A DNA stretch of 64,000 nt, from positions 16,009-80,008 of the forward strand of contig NZ_CALPBW010000010.1 in the NCBI RefSeq assembly GCF_943169845.1, written 5' to 3'. Source of the DNA: Peptoniphilus rachelemmaiella (GTDB taxonomy: Bacteria > Bacillota > Clostridia > Tissierellales > Peptoniphilaceae). The notes below the pieces were generated by a model. That model worked only from the letters and a program-made list of their open reading frames with translations. It was not told the DNA's origin and ran no database searches. Below are positions 1-9,013 of the stretch, piece after piece; position 1 is the stretch's first letter; each line of letters opens with the position of its first letter. The translations under genes and the position numbers were made by a program.

Positions 1-725
1 TGGATGGTGGGGTTGATGTACATTAAGACACCGGCGAGGGATAGGCTCGTGTCTTTCATGCCCACGGCAAAAAAGATGAGGGGCACGGTGGTGGCGACGC
101 CCATGGTGGGGATGAGCAGGTATTCTCTCACGCCAAGGCCTTCGAGGTGGCTAAAGGCCACGAGGTAAATCAGGGCGACGGGCACGACGAGGAAAGTTTC
201 CATAAAGATGCTCAGCATCCCCGAGGCGGTGATTTGTTTTTTTATGGCGCCGTAGAAGGCGAAGCTGGTGCCGATAATAATGGCAAAGACGGGCAGCTTG
301 CCGTAGGCGACGATGGGCACGGTAACGCCGAGTATGGCCAAGGCGAAGGCCACCCACTGCAGAGGCCGGAGCCGTTCGTTGTAAATGAAAAAGCCCAGGA
401 CGATGGAGAAGATGGGATACATGTAATAGGCCAGGGAGGCGTCGATAACGCGGCCGGTCATGACAGCGATAATGTAGCCGCCCCAGTTAATCGTAATGGT
501 GATGCCCGCCAAGAGCAAAAAGAGCATCTGCCTTTTGTCTTTCATTAAGGCGAGGATGGCAGGGCCCTGACCCATAATGAGCATGACAATGAGACAAAAG
601 AGCATGGAAAAGATGATTCGAAAGGACAGAACGGCCAAGGGATCCATGGCGCCGAAAAGGGGCCAATACAAAACGAGGAAGGCCCACATTAAGTAGCAGG
701 CCAATACTTTTAAACTTCCGGGCAT
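1..725 (-). CDS. rarD: RarD-type EamA/DMT permease (3' end outside window)
   Basis: The minus strand is open from an ATG at 725 to the window edge, giving 241 codons of a protein that should be about 290-300 residues, so the C-terminal part is missing. AGAGGTG lies just upstream as ribosome binding site. The translation is a run of hydrophobic segments and carries the RarD hallmarks LYWPLF near residue 18 and NWGGYIIAV followed by a YYMYP segment and NERLRPLQW, which match the RarD branch of the drug/metabolite transporter superfamily. The likely place of action is the cytoplasmic membrane; the substrate is unknown (RarD was named for chloramphenicol sensitivity). Convergent or divergent partners are not visible on the left. 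Confidence 0.85.
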   Translation of the reverse strand, partial: MPGSLKVLACYLMWAFLVLYWPLFGAMDPLAVLSFRIIFSMLFCLIVMLIMGQGPAILALMKDKRQMLFLLLAGITITINWGGYIIAVMTGRVIDASLAYYMYPIFSIVLGFFIYNERLRPLQWVAFALAILGVTVPIVAYGKLPVFAIIIGTSFAFYGAIKKQITASGMLSIFMETFLVVPVALIYLVAFSHLEGLGVREYLLIPTMGVATTVPLIFFAVGMKDTSLSLAGVLMYINPTI

Positions 726-784
726 CGTGCACCTCTTTCTATGTATTGTCTTTTATCTTATCACGTAAAGGCCATGTTTTAAGC

Positions 785-811
785 AAAAAAATAGCACGTT
801 TTTCGTGCTAT
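785..811 (-). terminator. Rho-independent terminator after truA
   Basis: On the minus strand an 8-bp stem (positions 804-811 with 791-798) and a five-base loop are followed by six T (785-790). The stem overlaps the truA stop codon. Confidence 0.85.
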
Positions 812-1551
812 TCGTAGTCGATGGACATGAGGATGAGTCCGTTGGCCGCAGCCGTCGGGCCCAAATCCTTTCGGTCCAGGGTTTCCGTGGCCTTGAGCAG
901 TTGATCTTCCGGCATGAGGCCGCGGCCGATTTCCATGGCGCAGCCCATGATGATGCGGATTTGGTTTTTCAGAAAGCTTTTGCCGTAAAAATCCACCTCG
1001 ATGATCTCTCCCGCTCGGGTGACGGTAATTTCGTCGATGGCCCGCTTGGGGTTGGCCGGGGATGCGTAGCGGCCGATGAAGGCGGAAAAGTCGTGAAAGC
1101 CTTCGATTTTTTTCAGGGCCCGCGCCATTCGCACCACATCCAGAGGAAAGGGGGCGTGCGCGGCGTAGCGATCCAGCATGCCGTTTCTCTGTTTGCTGTT
1201 ATAGATGCGGTATTTGTAGTGCTTCTTCTTGGCGCCGTAGCGGGCGTGAAAATCCATGGGCACTTCCACGGCCTCGGTAATGCTTAAATCCCGCGGCAGG
1301 TGGTAGTTCACTACCCGGGGGAAGTTGCCGAGATCGATGGGCGTATCGGAGAGAAAGTTGGCCTTCTGCCCCAGGGCGTGGACGCCTTTGTCTGTGCGGC
1401 CCGCCGACTGCAGCGCCACGGGATGATGCACGGTTTTTTCCAGAGCCGCCCGCAGCAGAGTCTCCACGGTGCGGAGCTTTTTCGGCCCCTGATCCTGATA
1501 GCCGTGAAAGTGGGTGCCGTCGTAAGCGATGGTGATTAAAATGTTTCTCAT
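808..1551 (-). CDS. truA: tRNA pseudouridine(38-40) synthase TruA
   Basis: This 247-residue protein isomerises uridines 38-40 in the anticodon arm of many tRNAs in the cytoplasm. The catalytic motif SAGRTDKGVHALGQ is present with the nucleophilic aspartate at residue 54, and the N-terminus RNILITIAYDGT is typical of the family. I place the start at the ATG at 1551 because it overlaps the ecfT stop codon in an ATGA, indicating translational coupling; an ATG seven codons upstream lies inside ecfT. The length is normal. The gene ends an operon ecfA1-ecfA2-ecfT-truA, an order common in Firmicutes, and a terminator follows directly. Confidence 0.95.
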   Translation of the reverse strand: MRNILITIAYDGTHFHGYQDQGPKKLRTVETLLRAALEKTVHHPVALQSAGRTDKGVHALGQKANFLSDTPIDLGNFPRVVNYHLPRDLSITEAVEVPMDFHARYGAKKKHYKYRIYNSKQRNGMLDRYAAHAPFPLDVVRMARALKKIEGFHDFSAFIGRYASPANPKRAIDEITVTRAGEIIEVDFYGKSFLKNQIRIIMGCAMEIGRGLMPEDQLLKATETLDRKDLGPTAAANGLILMSIDYE

Positions 1552-2360
1552 GGCAAGGGCACGGGCATCCACCGGGTGGCGGAAACGAGGATGAAGAAGA
1601 TCATATTCGCGGTAAAGAGCAGATGGTCTTCTCCCGTCAGTTGAAGGGGATTTAATTTCGTGCGGTGTTCATCGCCGCGGTAGCAGCGGCTTTCCATGGC
1701 GGTAGCCAGCTCTTCCGCCCGGCGAAGGGCGTTTAAAATCAAGGGCACCAAAAGGGGCACGAGGTTTTTCGCCCGATTCAACACATTGCCCGATTCGAAA
1801 TCGGCGCCCCGTGCCATTTGCGCTTTCATGATTTTGTCCGCCTCGTCGATTAAGGTGGGGATGAAGCGCAAGGCGATGGTAATCATCATGGCGATGGCGT
1901 GGGCGGGAAAGCCGACGCGTTTTAAGGGGCTCATGAGCTTTTCGATGCCTTCGGTAAGGGCCAAGGGCGAGGTGGTCAAGGTAAGCAGGCTCGTGCCCAT
2001 AACGAGGAGCACCAGGCGAATGGCCATAAAGATTGCTTGTGTAAGGCCTTCTCTTGAGATGGTTAAAAAGCCCAGTTTGAAAATCACCTCACCGGGAATG
2101 AAGAACACATTCATAATGAAGGTGAAGATTAAAATGAGCCGGAGGGGCTTTAAGCCCTTCACCACCATGCCCACGGGAATTTTCGCCGCGGCGATGGTGA
2201 AAAAGAGCCAGGCGAAAATAAAGATGTAGGGCCAAAAATGATTGATGAAGAACAGACTGACGATGAAAATCGTCATAATAATGATCTTGTAGCGGGGGTC
2301 CAGGGAATGAACCGGCGATTTGGCGGGGAAATACTGCCCGATGGTAATGTCTTTAAGCAC
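1548..2360 (-). CDS. ecfT: Energy-coupling factor transmembrane protein EcfT
   Basis: The 270-residue integral membrane protein is the T subunit of an ECF vitamin importer; it links the two ATPases to interchangeable S components. Several hydrophobic segments are seen, and the coupling region contains the two short Ala-Arg-Gly type motifs of EcfT (AQMARGADFES near residue 190 and AMESRCYRGDEHR near 225). The start is GTG at 2360 behind GGGAGGGAAGAC. It overlaps ecfA2 by eight bases. Because thiW and folT lie elsewhere in the window without their own ATPases, this module probably serves them (group II ECF arrangement); that assignment is inference. Confidence 0.93.
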   Translation of the reverse strand: MLKDITIGQYFPAKSPVHSLDPRYKIIIMTIFIVSLFFINHFWPYIFIFAWLFFTIAAAKIPVGMVVKGLKPLRLILIFTFIMNVFFIPGEVIFKLGFLTISREGLTQAIFMAIRLVLLVMGTSLLTLTTSPLALTEGIEKLMSPLKRVGFPAHAIAMMITIALRFIPTLIDEADKIMKAQMARGADFESGNVLNRAKNLVPLLVPLILNALRRAEELATAMESRCYRGDEHRTKLNPLQLTGEDHLLFTANMIFFILVSATRWMPVPLP

Positions 2361-3216
2361 GTCTTCCCTCCCACCATGTCTTTAATTCGTCGAATGCTTC
2401 ATCGACGGTGATGCAGTCTTCCTTGATGGCGATGCCTTTCTCCGCCAAATCGGTCATGGTGCGGCGCACTTGGGGCACGCCCAAACCGATGGCGCGAAGT
2501 TCTTTTTCTCTTGCAAAAATTTCCCGAGGCGTGCCGTCCATTGAGACGCGGCCGCGGTCCATAACGATCATGCGGCTCGCCAGTCGCGCCACTTCTTCCA
2601 TGCTGTGGGAGACGAGGACGATGGTGGTGCCGGTGGATTCAAAGATGCCGCGAATCTCTTCTAAAATTTCGCGGCTGCCTCGGGGATCCAGGCCCGCCGT
2701 GGGCTCGTCCAAGACCAAGACCTCCGGCTCCATGGCGAGAATGCCCGCAATGGCCACCCGCCGCTTTTGTCCGCCGGAAAGAGCGAAGGGGCTTTGCTCC
2801 CCTTTTTGGTCGTAGTCCAGGCCCACTTTTTCCATGGCCCGGCGCACCCTATCTTCCACTTCTTCGTCGGAAAGGCCTAAATTCTTCGGGCCGTAGGCGA
2901 TGTCTTTTGCGATGGTTTCTTCAAAGAGCTGATACTCCGGATATTGAAACACCAGGCCCACTTTTTGGCGCAAGACGGCGATGCTGTTTCCCTTTTCCCG
3001 GTAATTGACGCCGTCGTAAAGGATTTCTCCTTCCGTGGGCTCCATCAGGCCGTTTAGATGTTGAACCAAGGTGGACTTGCCGCTGCCTGTGTGGCCCACC
3101 AGGGCGATAAACTCGCCTTCGCCGATGTCCAGGCTCACGTCGTCCAGAGCGCGTTTTTCAAAGGGCAGGCCTTTATTATAAATGTAGCTTACATTTCGGA
3201 TGCTGATACTCGGCAT
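2353..3216 (-). CDS. ecfA2: ECF transporter ATPase EcfA2
   Basis: This 287-residue ATP-binding protein is one of the two nucleotide-binding subunits of the shared ECF module. Walker A is GHTGSGKST at residues 41-49, the Q-loop region is [12 protein letters not shown], the signature LSGGQKRR starts at 146, and Walker B with the catalytic glutamate is VLVLDEP at 166-172, followed by TAGLD. The start ATG lies within the 3' end of ecfA1, a 28-base overlap. The longer C-terminal tail after the H-loop and the CbiO-like overall pattern separate it from EcfA1. It acts at the cytoplasmic face of the membrane. Confidence 0.92.
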   Translation of the reverse strand: MPSISIRNVSYIYNKGLPFEKRALDDVSLDIGEGEFIALVGHTGSGKSTLVQHLNGLMEPTEGEILYDGVNYREKGNSIAVLRQKVGLVFQYPEYQLFEETIAKDIAYGPKNLGLSDEEVEDRVRRAMEKVGLDYDQKGEQSPFALSGGQKRRVAIAGILAMEPEVLVLDEPTAGLDPRGSREILEEIRGIFESTGTTIVLVSHSMEEVARLASRMIVMDRGRVSMDGTPREIFAREKELRAIGLGVPQVRRTMTDLAEKGIAIKEDCITVDEAFDELKTWWEGRRA

Positions 3217-4022
3217 AAGGCGCTGACAAACTCCTCTCTGTCTAAGATCCCGTCGGGCAGAGGTACGCCCACGGCTTTTAATCGGGCGGCGAGCTCCGTC
3301 ACCTGGGGCACGTCCAGACCCAATGATTTCATGGTGTCTACTTGATTAAACACGTCCCGCGGCGGCCCCTCGAGAATGAGCTTGCCCTCTTCCATCACCG
3401 CCACCCGATCCGCCTGCACGGCTTCGTTCATAAAATGGGTGATGAGGATAATGGTCTTCTTCTCTTCTTTGTTCAGACGCAGGATGGTTTTCATGACTTC
3501 CTGACGTCCCACGGGATCCAGCATGGCCGTGGGCTCGTCTAAAATAATGTAATCGGGATTCATGGCGAGAATGCCCGCAATGGCCACCCGCTGTTTCTGT
3601 CCGCCGGAAAGCTTGTGGGGCTGATCGTCTTTGTATTCTGTCATTTCCACCGCCGCCAGCGCCTCGTCGACCCGCCGGCGAAGATCCGATTGCTCCACGG
3701 CCAAATTCTCCGCGCCGAAGGCCACGTCTTCTTCCACCACCGTGGCGACGATTTGATTGTCGGGGTTTTGAAAGACCATTCCCGCCCGAGCGCGAATCTT
3801 CCAAATATCCGCCTCATCTTTCGTGTTCATCTCATCGACGATGACATCGCCGGAGGTGGGCCGATAGAGTCCGTTTAAACACTTGGCCATGGTGGATTTG
3901 CCGCTGCCGTTGTGACCCAGGACGGCGACGAATTCCCCTTTTTCGATGGTGAGGCTCACGCCGTCCACCGCACATTTCACGCCGTCCTCGTATTGATAGA
4001 CTAGATTTTTGATCTCGATCAT
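3189..4022 (-). CDS. ecfA1: ECF transporter ATPase EcfA1
   Basis: The first gene of the ecf operon encodes a 277-residue ATPase. Walker A is GHNGSGKST at residues 36-44, the Q-loop is [11 protein letters not shown], the signature LSGGQ sits at 138-142 and Walker B ends in LDEPTAMLD from 161. The ATG at 4022 has AAGGAG six bases upstream. With EcfA2 it forms the asymmetric ATPase pair that powers S-component-dependent uptake of vitamins or similar micronutrients. A good promoter lies 40-70 bases upstream. Confidence 0.92.
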   Translation of the reverse strand: MIEIKNLVYQYEDGVKCAVDGVSLTIEKGEFVAVLGHNGSGKSTMAKCLNGLYRPTSGDVIVDEMNTKDEADIWKIRARAGMVFQNPDNQIVATVVEEDVAFGAENLAVEQSDLRRRVDEALAAVEMTEYKDDQPHKLSGGQKQRVAIAGILAMNPDYIILDEPTAMLDPVGRQEVMKTILRLNKEEKKTIILITHFMNEAVQADRVAVMEEGKLILEGPPRDVFNQVDTMKSLGLDVPQVTELAARLKAVGVPLPDGILDREEFVSALCRVSASEM

Positions 4023-4060
4023 ACGCGCTCCTTCGCTTCTACTGTTGCGTTAACTTATGC

Positions 4061-4090
4061 ATTATACCACAGGCCAAAGGCCCCGCTCAA
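4061..4090 (-). promoter_or_regulatory. Promoter of the ecfA1-ecfA2-ecfT-truA operon
   Basis: The minus strand has TTGAGC, an 18-base spacer and a perfect TATAAT, placed 39 bases before the ecfA1 start codon. No riboswitch-like structure is seen between promoter and gene, so the general ECF module looks constitutively expressed. Confidence 0.6.
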
Positions 4091-4104
4091 TTTCAATGAC
4101 ATAG

Positions 4105-4134
4105 AAAAAGAGCGAGGGTGAGATCGCCTCGCTC
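4105..4134 (-). terminator. Rho-independent terminator after trpP
   Basis: An 8-bp stem (4127-4134 with 4110-4117) is followed on the minus strand by five T. It lies just past the trpP stop codon. Confidence 0.8.
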
Positions 4135-4141
4135 TCAATGC

Positions 4142-4648
4142 CTAGGCGCGATTGCGTTTGTAATTCACGGCGATGACTCTTTCGAAGATCACGCCTAAAA
4201 CCGCTGTCATCACTGCCGTCGGCAGAACCACGGCGACAAACATGGCCGTAAAGGCTGCATCGCCGGGCAGACCCACGAAGATCAGGGCCGTTCCCAAAAA
4301 TACGGCGCCGCTGATGACGGTGGCGATAAAATAAATAATGGCTTTTGTAATATTGCCGTCACCGGGGAAGGCGCGCACCATAAAAAGGACAGCGAATGCG
4401 GCGATGATTTTATCAAACATGCTGGGCAATTGACCGCCGGGGAATTGGGTGGTTAATGCCGCCATAACGCCGGTGGCTACGCCCATGGCCAAGGTAGGCA
4501 GGGGCTTCGGATTCAGAATAATGTAAGCGATTAAGCAAAAAAGCATAAAGTCCGGCTTCATGCCGTTAAAAAATCCGGGGACGACGGCGTGTAAAATCGT
4601 GCCCAATGCGATGAAAATTGCGCCCTGTACCAATGTTTTCGTGTTCAT
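4142..4648 (-). CDS. trpP: Tryptophan transporter TrpP
   Basis: This 168-residue membrane protein with about five or six hydrophobic segments matches the TrpP family: the N-terminal MNTKTLVQGAIFIALGTILH, then PGFFNGMKPDFMLF and a C-terminal LPTAVMTAVLGVIFERVI. TrpP imports tryptophan across the cytoplasmic membrane. The ATG at 4648 is preferred over one seven codons upstream because AAGGAGTT lies at a good distance before it. Identity is supported by a T-box leader just upstream whose probable specifier codon is TGG. It is a single-gene unit ended by its own terminator, indicating dependence on external tryptophan when charged tRNA-Trp is scarce. Confidence 0.9.
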   Translation of the reverse strand: MNTKTLVQGAIFIALGTILHAVVPGFFNGMKPDFMLFCLIAYIILNPKPLPTLAMGVATGVMAALTTQFPGGQLPSMFDKIIAAFAVLFMVRAFPGDGNITKAIIYFIATVISGAVFLGTALIFVGLPGDAAFTAMFVAVVLPTAVMTAVLGVIFERVIAVNYKRNRA

Positions 4649-4669
4649 AATAACTCCTTTTCTCGGCAC

Positions 4670-4935
4670 AAAAAAACCATTTGCTCGTATAGGAGCAAAT
4701 GGTGAATTCGCGGTGCCATCCTAGTTGCGCCCAAAAGGACGCATCTTATTTTAGATACTAACATATCCTATCTCGGTAACGGGAGAACCGGCTCGGCTAC
4801 TTTTCTTCACCTCGCACTCACAGACCCATTCACAACAGGGAACTTCATCGGTTCACACCAACCACCGACTCTCTGAGAAGGGCACCTGAAGCTACTTGCT
4901 TCTGCTCGACGTTTTCATATTTGTTAGGATTACTA
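4670..4935 (-). promoter_or_regulatory. T-box riboswitch, probable tryptophan specificity
   Basis: The minus strand between promoter and trpP contains the T-box core GGATGGCACCGCG (4709-4721), a terminator hairpin (4676-4686 with 4693-4703) followed by seven T, and a Stem I with the AGAGAGTCGGTGGTTGG distal region. The specifier-loop position reads GTGAATGGGTC, giving TGG (4826-4828) as the likely codon. Uncharged tRNA-Trp should stabilise the antiterminator and allow trpP transcription. Family assignment is firm; the codon call is from alignment by eye but agrees with the downstream gene. Confidence 0.93.
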
Positions 4936-4937
4936 AC

Positions 4938-4965
4938 AGTATAGCAGAAAAAAATGAAATTGCAA
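4938..4965 (-). promoter_or_regulatory. Promoter of the trpP T-box leader
   Basis: TTGCAA and TATACT are separated by 16 bases on the minus strand immediately before the T-box leader. Confidence 0.6.
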
Positions 4966-4973
4966 TTGCTTTT

Positions 4974-5468
4974 TTACTTTTTCCACAGTTCCAGATCGGA
5001 GAGTTTGCCCGCCCGTTTCAGAGACAAGAGCACCAAGATGCCGATGGATGCACCGACGACGGTGGAGGGCACGAAAAAGGGAATGTAGTAAAAGGGACTG
5101 CCCAAATCCAATCCGTAAAGGTATTTCATAAAGGGATAGGACAGGATGGCGCTTAAAATCCCCGTGCCGAAGACTTCGCCTACCCACGTGGCGGGAAGGG
5201 AGGCGGTTTTTTTGTAGGCGAGGCCCGAGAGCAGGGCGCCCACCACGGCGCCGATGACGGAGGTAATGGGCCTGCCCGTGCCCATGCGAATGAGCCCGGT
5301 TAACAGGGCGCAGAGGAAATTGTACCAAGGTCCTAAGATCACGGCGCCGATGACATTGATGGCGTGTTGAAAGGGCGCCATATTGGGGAAGACCACCAAG
5401 GTGGACAAGGTGACGGAAAGGGCGCAGAGAATGGCCGTAGCCGTTAAGAGGCGAGTCTTTTTATTCAT
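4974..5468 (-). CDS. thiW: ECF transporter S component ThiW (thiazole)
   Basis: A 164-residue membrane protein matching ThiW, the S component thought to bring in the hydroxyethylthiazole moiety of thiamine. Seen features are the N-terminal TATAILCALSVTLSTLVVFP, the conserved APFQHAINVIGAVILGPWYN, and a GRPITSVIGAVVGALLSGL segment. I use the ATG at 5468, which overlaps the end of the upstream glutaredoxin-like gene by eight bases and has GAGGTGG before it; an in-frame ATG five codons earlier is possible. It has no ATPase of its own, so it probably uses the EcfA1/A2/T module at 1548-4022. No TPP riboswitch is visible. Confidence 0.85.
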   Translation of the reverse strand: MNKKTRLLTATAILCALSVTLSTLVVFPNMAPFQHAINVIGAVILGPWYNFLCALLTGLIRMGTGRPITSVIGAVVGALLSGLAYKKTASLPATWVGEVFGTGILSAILSYPFMKYLYGLDLGSPFYYIPFFVPSTVVGASIGILVLLSLKRAGKLSDLELWKK

Positions 5469-5703
5469 ATGCTTCCACCTCAAATGAAATACCGCCGTCT
5501 TCCGAAATAAAGGCGGGCACGCCGATGTTTCCCGCTTTTTTCACCTCATCGAAGGCGGGGGATGTGTCTCTCAGCTGCAGAAAGGCCTTTAAGTCGGCGA
5601 TGTTTTTCGTCACGTCCACGTAGTCGTAGGGAATGTTCTTTTCGTCTAAAATTTTCTTTGCCGCTAAACAATCGGGGCAAAGGTCCGTTCCGTAAATTTT
5701 CAT
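5461..5703 (-). CDS. Glutaredoxin-like small protein with CPDC active site
   Basis: The 80-residue protein has a thioredoxin fold pattern: beta strand MKIYGTDL, then CPDC at residues 8-11 (CxxC redox pair) followed by an amphipathic helix AAKKILDEKN, and a GVPAFI stretch with the cis-proline typical of glutaredoxins. It is likely a cytoplasmic thiol oxidoreductase; the partner is not evident. GGAGGAGCAATG gives a clear start. It begins 12 bases after the carB terminator and overlaps thiW, so it is either read through from the pyrimidine operon or has a promoter I cannot see. Confidence 0.75.
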   Translation of the reverse strand: MKIYGTDLCPDCLAAKKILDEKNIPYDYVDVTKNIADLKAFLQLRDTSPAFDEVKKAGNIGVPAFISEDGGISFEVEAYE

Positions 5704-5714
5704 TGCTCCTCCTA

Positions 5715-5738
5715 CAAAAAACCGGCATTTCTGCCGGC
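5715..5738 (-). terminator. Terminator or attenuator between carB and the glutaredoxin-like gene
   Basis: A 6-bp GC stem (5732-5737 with 5722-5727) is followed on the minus strand by six T. It ends 12 bases before the next start codon. Confidence 0.8.
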
Positions 5739-5782
5739 TATTCTTTTATTTTGTTCTTAACCCTTGTGAATCCTTTAAGTCA

Positions 5783-8700
5783 TTACTTTACGTTGTAGTC
5801 GCCGATTTCGTAAAGATTCAGGGCGTCTTTTAAGGGATTGTTCTTTAAGGTTTGGGCAAAGACCTTGGCCTTGTCCAAGTTGGTGAAAAGTTCCACGTCG
5901 CATTCGATAGCGTTTCGACGGATCAGGAAGCCGTCGCGCTTGGAGTCATTGCCCTTGGTTGGGGTGTTGAACACCAGGTCGATTTCGCCACCTTGAATCA
6001 AGTCGATCATGGTGGGGGCTTCTTCGCCGATGCGGCGCACTTCTTCGGCCTCGATGCCGTGTTGATTTAAGAAGGCCTTGGTGCCCTTGGTGGCGTAGAA
6101 GGTAACGCCGTCTTCCGCCAGGGATTTGGCGATGGGCAAAAATTCCTCTTTGTCGCGGTCGCGAATGGTGCACAGGGCGCGGCGGCTCTTCGCCGCAATG
6201 TCTGTGCCGGCGGCCAAAAAGCCCTTGGCCATGGCTTCTTCTTCCGTGCGGCCCACGCCTAAGACTTCGCCGGTGGAGCGCATCTCCGGTCCCAGGGACG
6301 CTTCCACCCGGTGGAGTTTTTCCGTACTGAAGACGGGGATCTTCACGCAGGTCGTGGGGGATACGGGGCCGATGCCCGTGGTGTAGCCCATGGATTTTAA
6401 GCTGTCGCCGAGCATGACTTTCGTCGCGATTTCCGTAATGTTCATGCCCGTTACCTTCGAGAGATAGGGCACGGTGCGGGAGCTTCTCGGGTTCACTTCG
6501 ATCATGTAAAGGGTGTCGTCTTTAATGATGAATTGAATGTTAATCATGCCGATAACGCCCAGCTCCAGTGCCACTTTTTTCGTGGCATCTAAGATGGCTT
6601 CGTCCATTTTTTTCGAAATGTGGCGGCTGGGATAGATGCTGATGGAGTCGCCGCTGTGGACGCCGGCCCGTTCCAAGTGTTCCATGATCCCGGGCAGGAA
6701 CACGTCGGTGCCGTCGCAAATGGCATCCACTTCACATTCCATGCCTTGAATGTATTGGTCGATTAACACGGTGCGCTTGGGATCCATGGCGAAGGATTCT
6801 TCCAGATAGTAGCGCAGATCTTCATCGGCGGTGCAAATTTCCATGCCTTGGCCGCCCAAGACATAAGAGGGGCGTACGAGGACGGGATAGCCCAGGCTTT
6901 CCGCTTTTTCCATGCCTTCTTCCACACCGTGGACGCCGACGCCTTTCGGGCGAACGAGGTTCAACTCTTCCAACATGGCGTCGAATTTTTCACGGTCTTC
7001 CGCCCGGTCGATGGCCGTGGGATCCGTGCCTAAAATGGGGATGCCTTCTTCTTTAAAGACACCGGCGAGCTTAATGGCCGTTTGGCCGCCGAATTGGAGG
7101 ATGACGCCTTCGGGTTTTTCTTTTTCGATGATGTTTAATGTATCTTCCGCCGTAAGGGGCTCGAAGTAAAGTTTGTCGGAAATGTCGAAGTCCGTGGAGA
7201 CGGTTTCGGGATTGTTGTTAATGATGATGGTTTCGTAGCCTTCTTTGCGCAGGGTCTTGACGCAGTGGACGGAGGCGTAGTCGAATTCCACCCCTTGGCC
7301 GATGCGAATGGGGCCGCTACCGATGACGATGATGCGGCGCTTGTCTTCGTGAACCGGGGATTCGTCTTCGCCCTCGTAATTGGAGTAGAGGTAATTGGCC
7401 TTGGCATCGGCGAGGCCCCCTTGGGTGTCCACTTTTCTGTACTTGGCTTCGATGCCGAAGAGCTTTCTCAGCTCGCGAATGAATTTTTCGCTGACGTTTA
7501 AGCGATTGGCGATGATTTCGTCGCTGAAGCCCAGCCGTTTCATTTCGCGGAGCTTGTCTTCCGTCAAGTCTTCCTTCTTCATGGCTTCCAGTTCCGCTTC
7601 CACGCCGACGATGCGCTTAATGATCCGCAGGAAGTAAGCGTCCATGCCCGTTTCTCTGGAGAGGCGGTTAATGTCGTAGCCCGTGTTTAAAAGGGCCGCC
7701 AAATAGAAGAGGCGCTCGTCGTTGGGCCGCTTCACATTTTCCTTTAATGTAGCGATGTCCATGGTTTTGAAGCGGGGGTGAAGGAGGCTGAAGGCACCGA
7801 TTTCCAAGGAGCGCAAGCCTTTTAACAGAGCCACTTCAAAGGTGGGGCCGATGGCCATGACTTCGCCGGTGGCCATCATTTTCGTGCCGAGGTTGCGATC
7901 GGCGTTAAAGAATTTGTCGAAGGGCCATTTGGGAATCTTCACGACCACGTAGTCGATGGAAGGTTCGAAGGCCATGGAGCGGGTGCCGGTGATTTTGTTT
8001 TCGATTTCGTCGAGGCCCAAGCCCAGGGCGATTTTTGCCGCCACGCGGGCGATGGGATAGCCCGTGGCTTTCGATGCCAGGGCCGAAGAGCGGCTCACAC
8101 GGGGATTGATTTCGATGACGGCGTATTGCAAGCTGTTAGGCTCCACGGCGAACTGCACATTGCAGCCCCCTTCGATGCCTACGCCTTCGATGATGCGGAA
8201 GGCCGCTTCACGAAGCATGCCGTGTTCGATGTCCGTCAAGGTTTGGGTCGGTGCCACGACCATGGAGTCGCCGGTGTGGACGCCGACGGGATCGATGTTT
8301 TCCATATTGCAGACGCAGATGCAGCTGCCCTTGGAATCGCGAATCACTTCGTATTCGATTTCTTTCCAGCCGGTAATGCACTTTTCGATGAGTACCTGAC
8401 CGACGCGGGAAAGGTGAATCCCGGCGTGGGCGATGGTCCTGAGCTCCGCTTCCGTGTCGCAAATGCCGCCGCCGGTGCCGCCTAAGGTAAAGGCCGGGCG
8501 CACCACCACGGGGTAGCCGATGATTTTTGCATAGGCTACGGCATCTTCCACGGTTTCCACGGTTTTCGATTCGATAATGGGCTCGCCGATTTCTTCCATG
8601 AGTTGACGGAATTCTTCCCGGTCTTCGCCCTTCTTAATGGAGGGAATGGAGGTGCCGATAATGTCCACGCCGTATTTTTCCAAGACGCCGGAATCGTAGA

Positions 8701-9004
8701 GCTCGATGGAAAGGTTTAGGCCCGTTTGCCCGCCCATGCCGGCGATCAAAGCGTCGGGGCGTTCTTTTTCGATGATTTTTTCGATGACTTCCGTGGTCAA
8801 GGGCTCGATGTAGACCTTGTCCGCCACTTCCCTGTCCGTCATAATGGTGGCCGGATTGGAATTGACGAGGACCACTTCCACCCCTTCTTCCCGAAGGGAT
8901 TCACAGGCTTGGGTGCCGGAGTAGTCGAATTCCGCCGCCTGACCGATGACGATAGGGCCGCTGCCGATGACGAGTACTTTTTTAATATCTTTGTTGCGGG
9001 ACAT
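5783..9004 (-). CDS. carB: Carbamoyl-phosphate synthase large subunit CarB
   Basis: The 1073-residue synthetase subunit makes carbamoyl phosphate from bicarbonate, ammonia and two ATP for pyrimidine and possibly arginine synthesis. It has the full duplicated layout: a first ATP-grasp half starting [21 protein letters not shown], a helical linker around 400-550, a second half starting [20 protein letters not shown] near 560, and a C-terminal MGS-like regulatory domain. The length is normal. ATG at 9004 follows TAGGAGGAAATC. It is the last pyr gene, nine bases after carA. Its partner CarA lacks glutaminase residues, so this subunit probably works on free ammonia here. Confidence 0.97.
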   Translation of the reverse strand: MSRNKDIKKVLVIGSGPIVIGQAAEFDYSGTQACESLREEGVEVVLVNSNPATIMTDREVADKVYIEPLTTEVIEKIIEKERPDALIAGMGGQTGLNLSIELYDSGVLEKYGVDIIGTSIPSIKKGEDREEFRQLMEEIGEPIIESKTVETVEDAVAYAKIIGYPVVVRPAFTLGGTGGGICDTEAELRTIAHAGIHLSRVGQVLIEKCITGWKEIEYEVIRDSKGSCICVCNMENIDPVGVHTGDSMVVAPTQTLTDIEHGMLREAAFRIIEGVGIEGGCNVQFAVEPNSLQYAVIEINPRVSRSSALASKATGYPIARVAAKIALGLGLDEIENKITGTRSMAFEPSIDYVVVKIPKWPFDKFFNADRNLGTKMMATGEVMAIGPTFEVALLKGLRSLEIGAFSLLHPRFKTMDIATLKENVKRPNDERLFYLAALLNTGYDINRLSRETGMDAYFLRIIKRIVGVEAELEAMKKEDLTEDKLREMKRLGFSDEIIANRLNVSEKFIRELRKLFGIEAKYRKVDTQGGLADAKANYLYSNYEGEDESPVHEDKRRIIVIGSGPIRIGQGVEFDYASVHCVKTLRKEGYETIIINNNPETVSTDFDISDKLYFEPLTAEDTLNIIEKEKPEGVILQFGGQTAIKLAGVFKEEGIPILGTDPTAIDRAEDREKFDAMLEELNLVRPKGVGVHGVEEGMEKAESLGYPVLVRPSYVLGGQGMEICTADEDLRYYLEESFAMDPKRTVLIDQYIQGMECEVDAICDGTDVFLPGIMEHLERAGVHSGDSISIYPSRHISKKMDEAILDATKKVALELGVIGMINIQFIIKDDTLYMIEVNPRSSRTVPYLSKVTGMNITEIATKVMLGDSLKSMGYTTGIGPVSPTTCVKIPVFSTEKLHRVEASLGPEMRSTGEVLGVGRTEEEAMAKGFLAAGTDIAAKSRRALCTIRDRDKEEFLPIAKSLAEDGVTFYATKGTKAFLNQHGIEAEEVRRIGEEAPTMIDLIQGGEIDLVFNTPTKGNDSKRDGFLIRRNAIECDVELFTNLDKAKVFAQTLKNNPLKDALNLYEIGDYNVK

Positions 9005-9013
9005 GATTTCCTC

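Noticed and set aside
147..548. 133-codon plus-strand frame
   Set aside because: It is antisense to the RarD gene, whose frame is continuous here with clear family motifs; the plus-strand translation is His/Gly/Asp-rich as expected for a shadow frame.
4896..5156. 86-codon plus-strand frame over the T-box promoter
   Set aside because: It crosses a promoter and runs antisense to thiW; the T-box explains the region.
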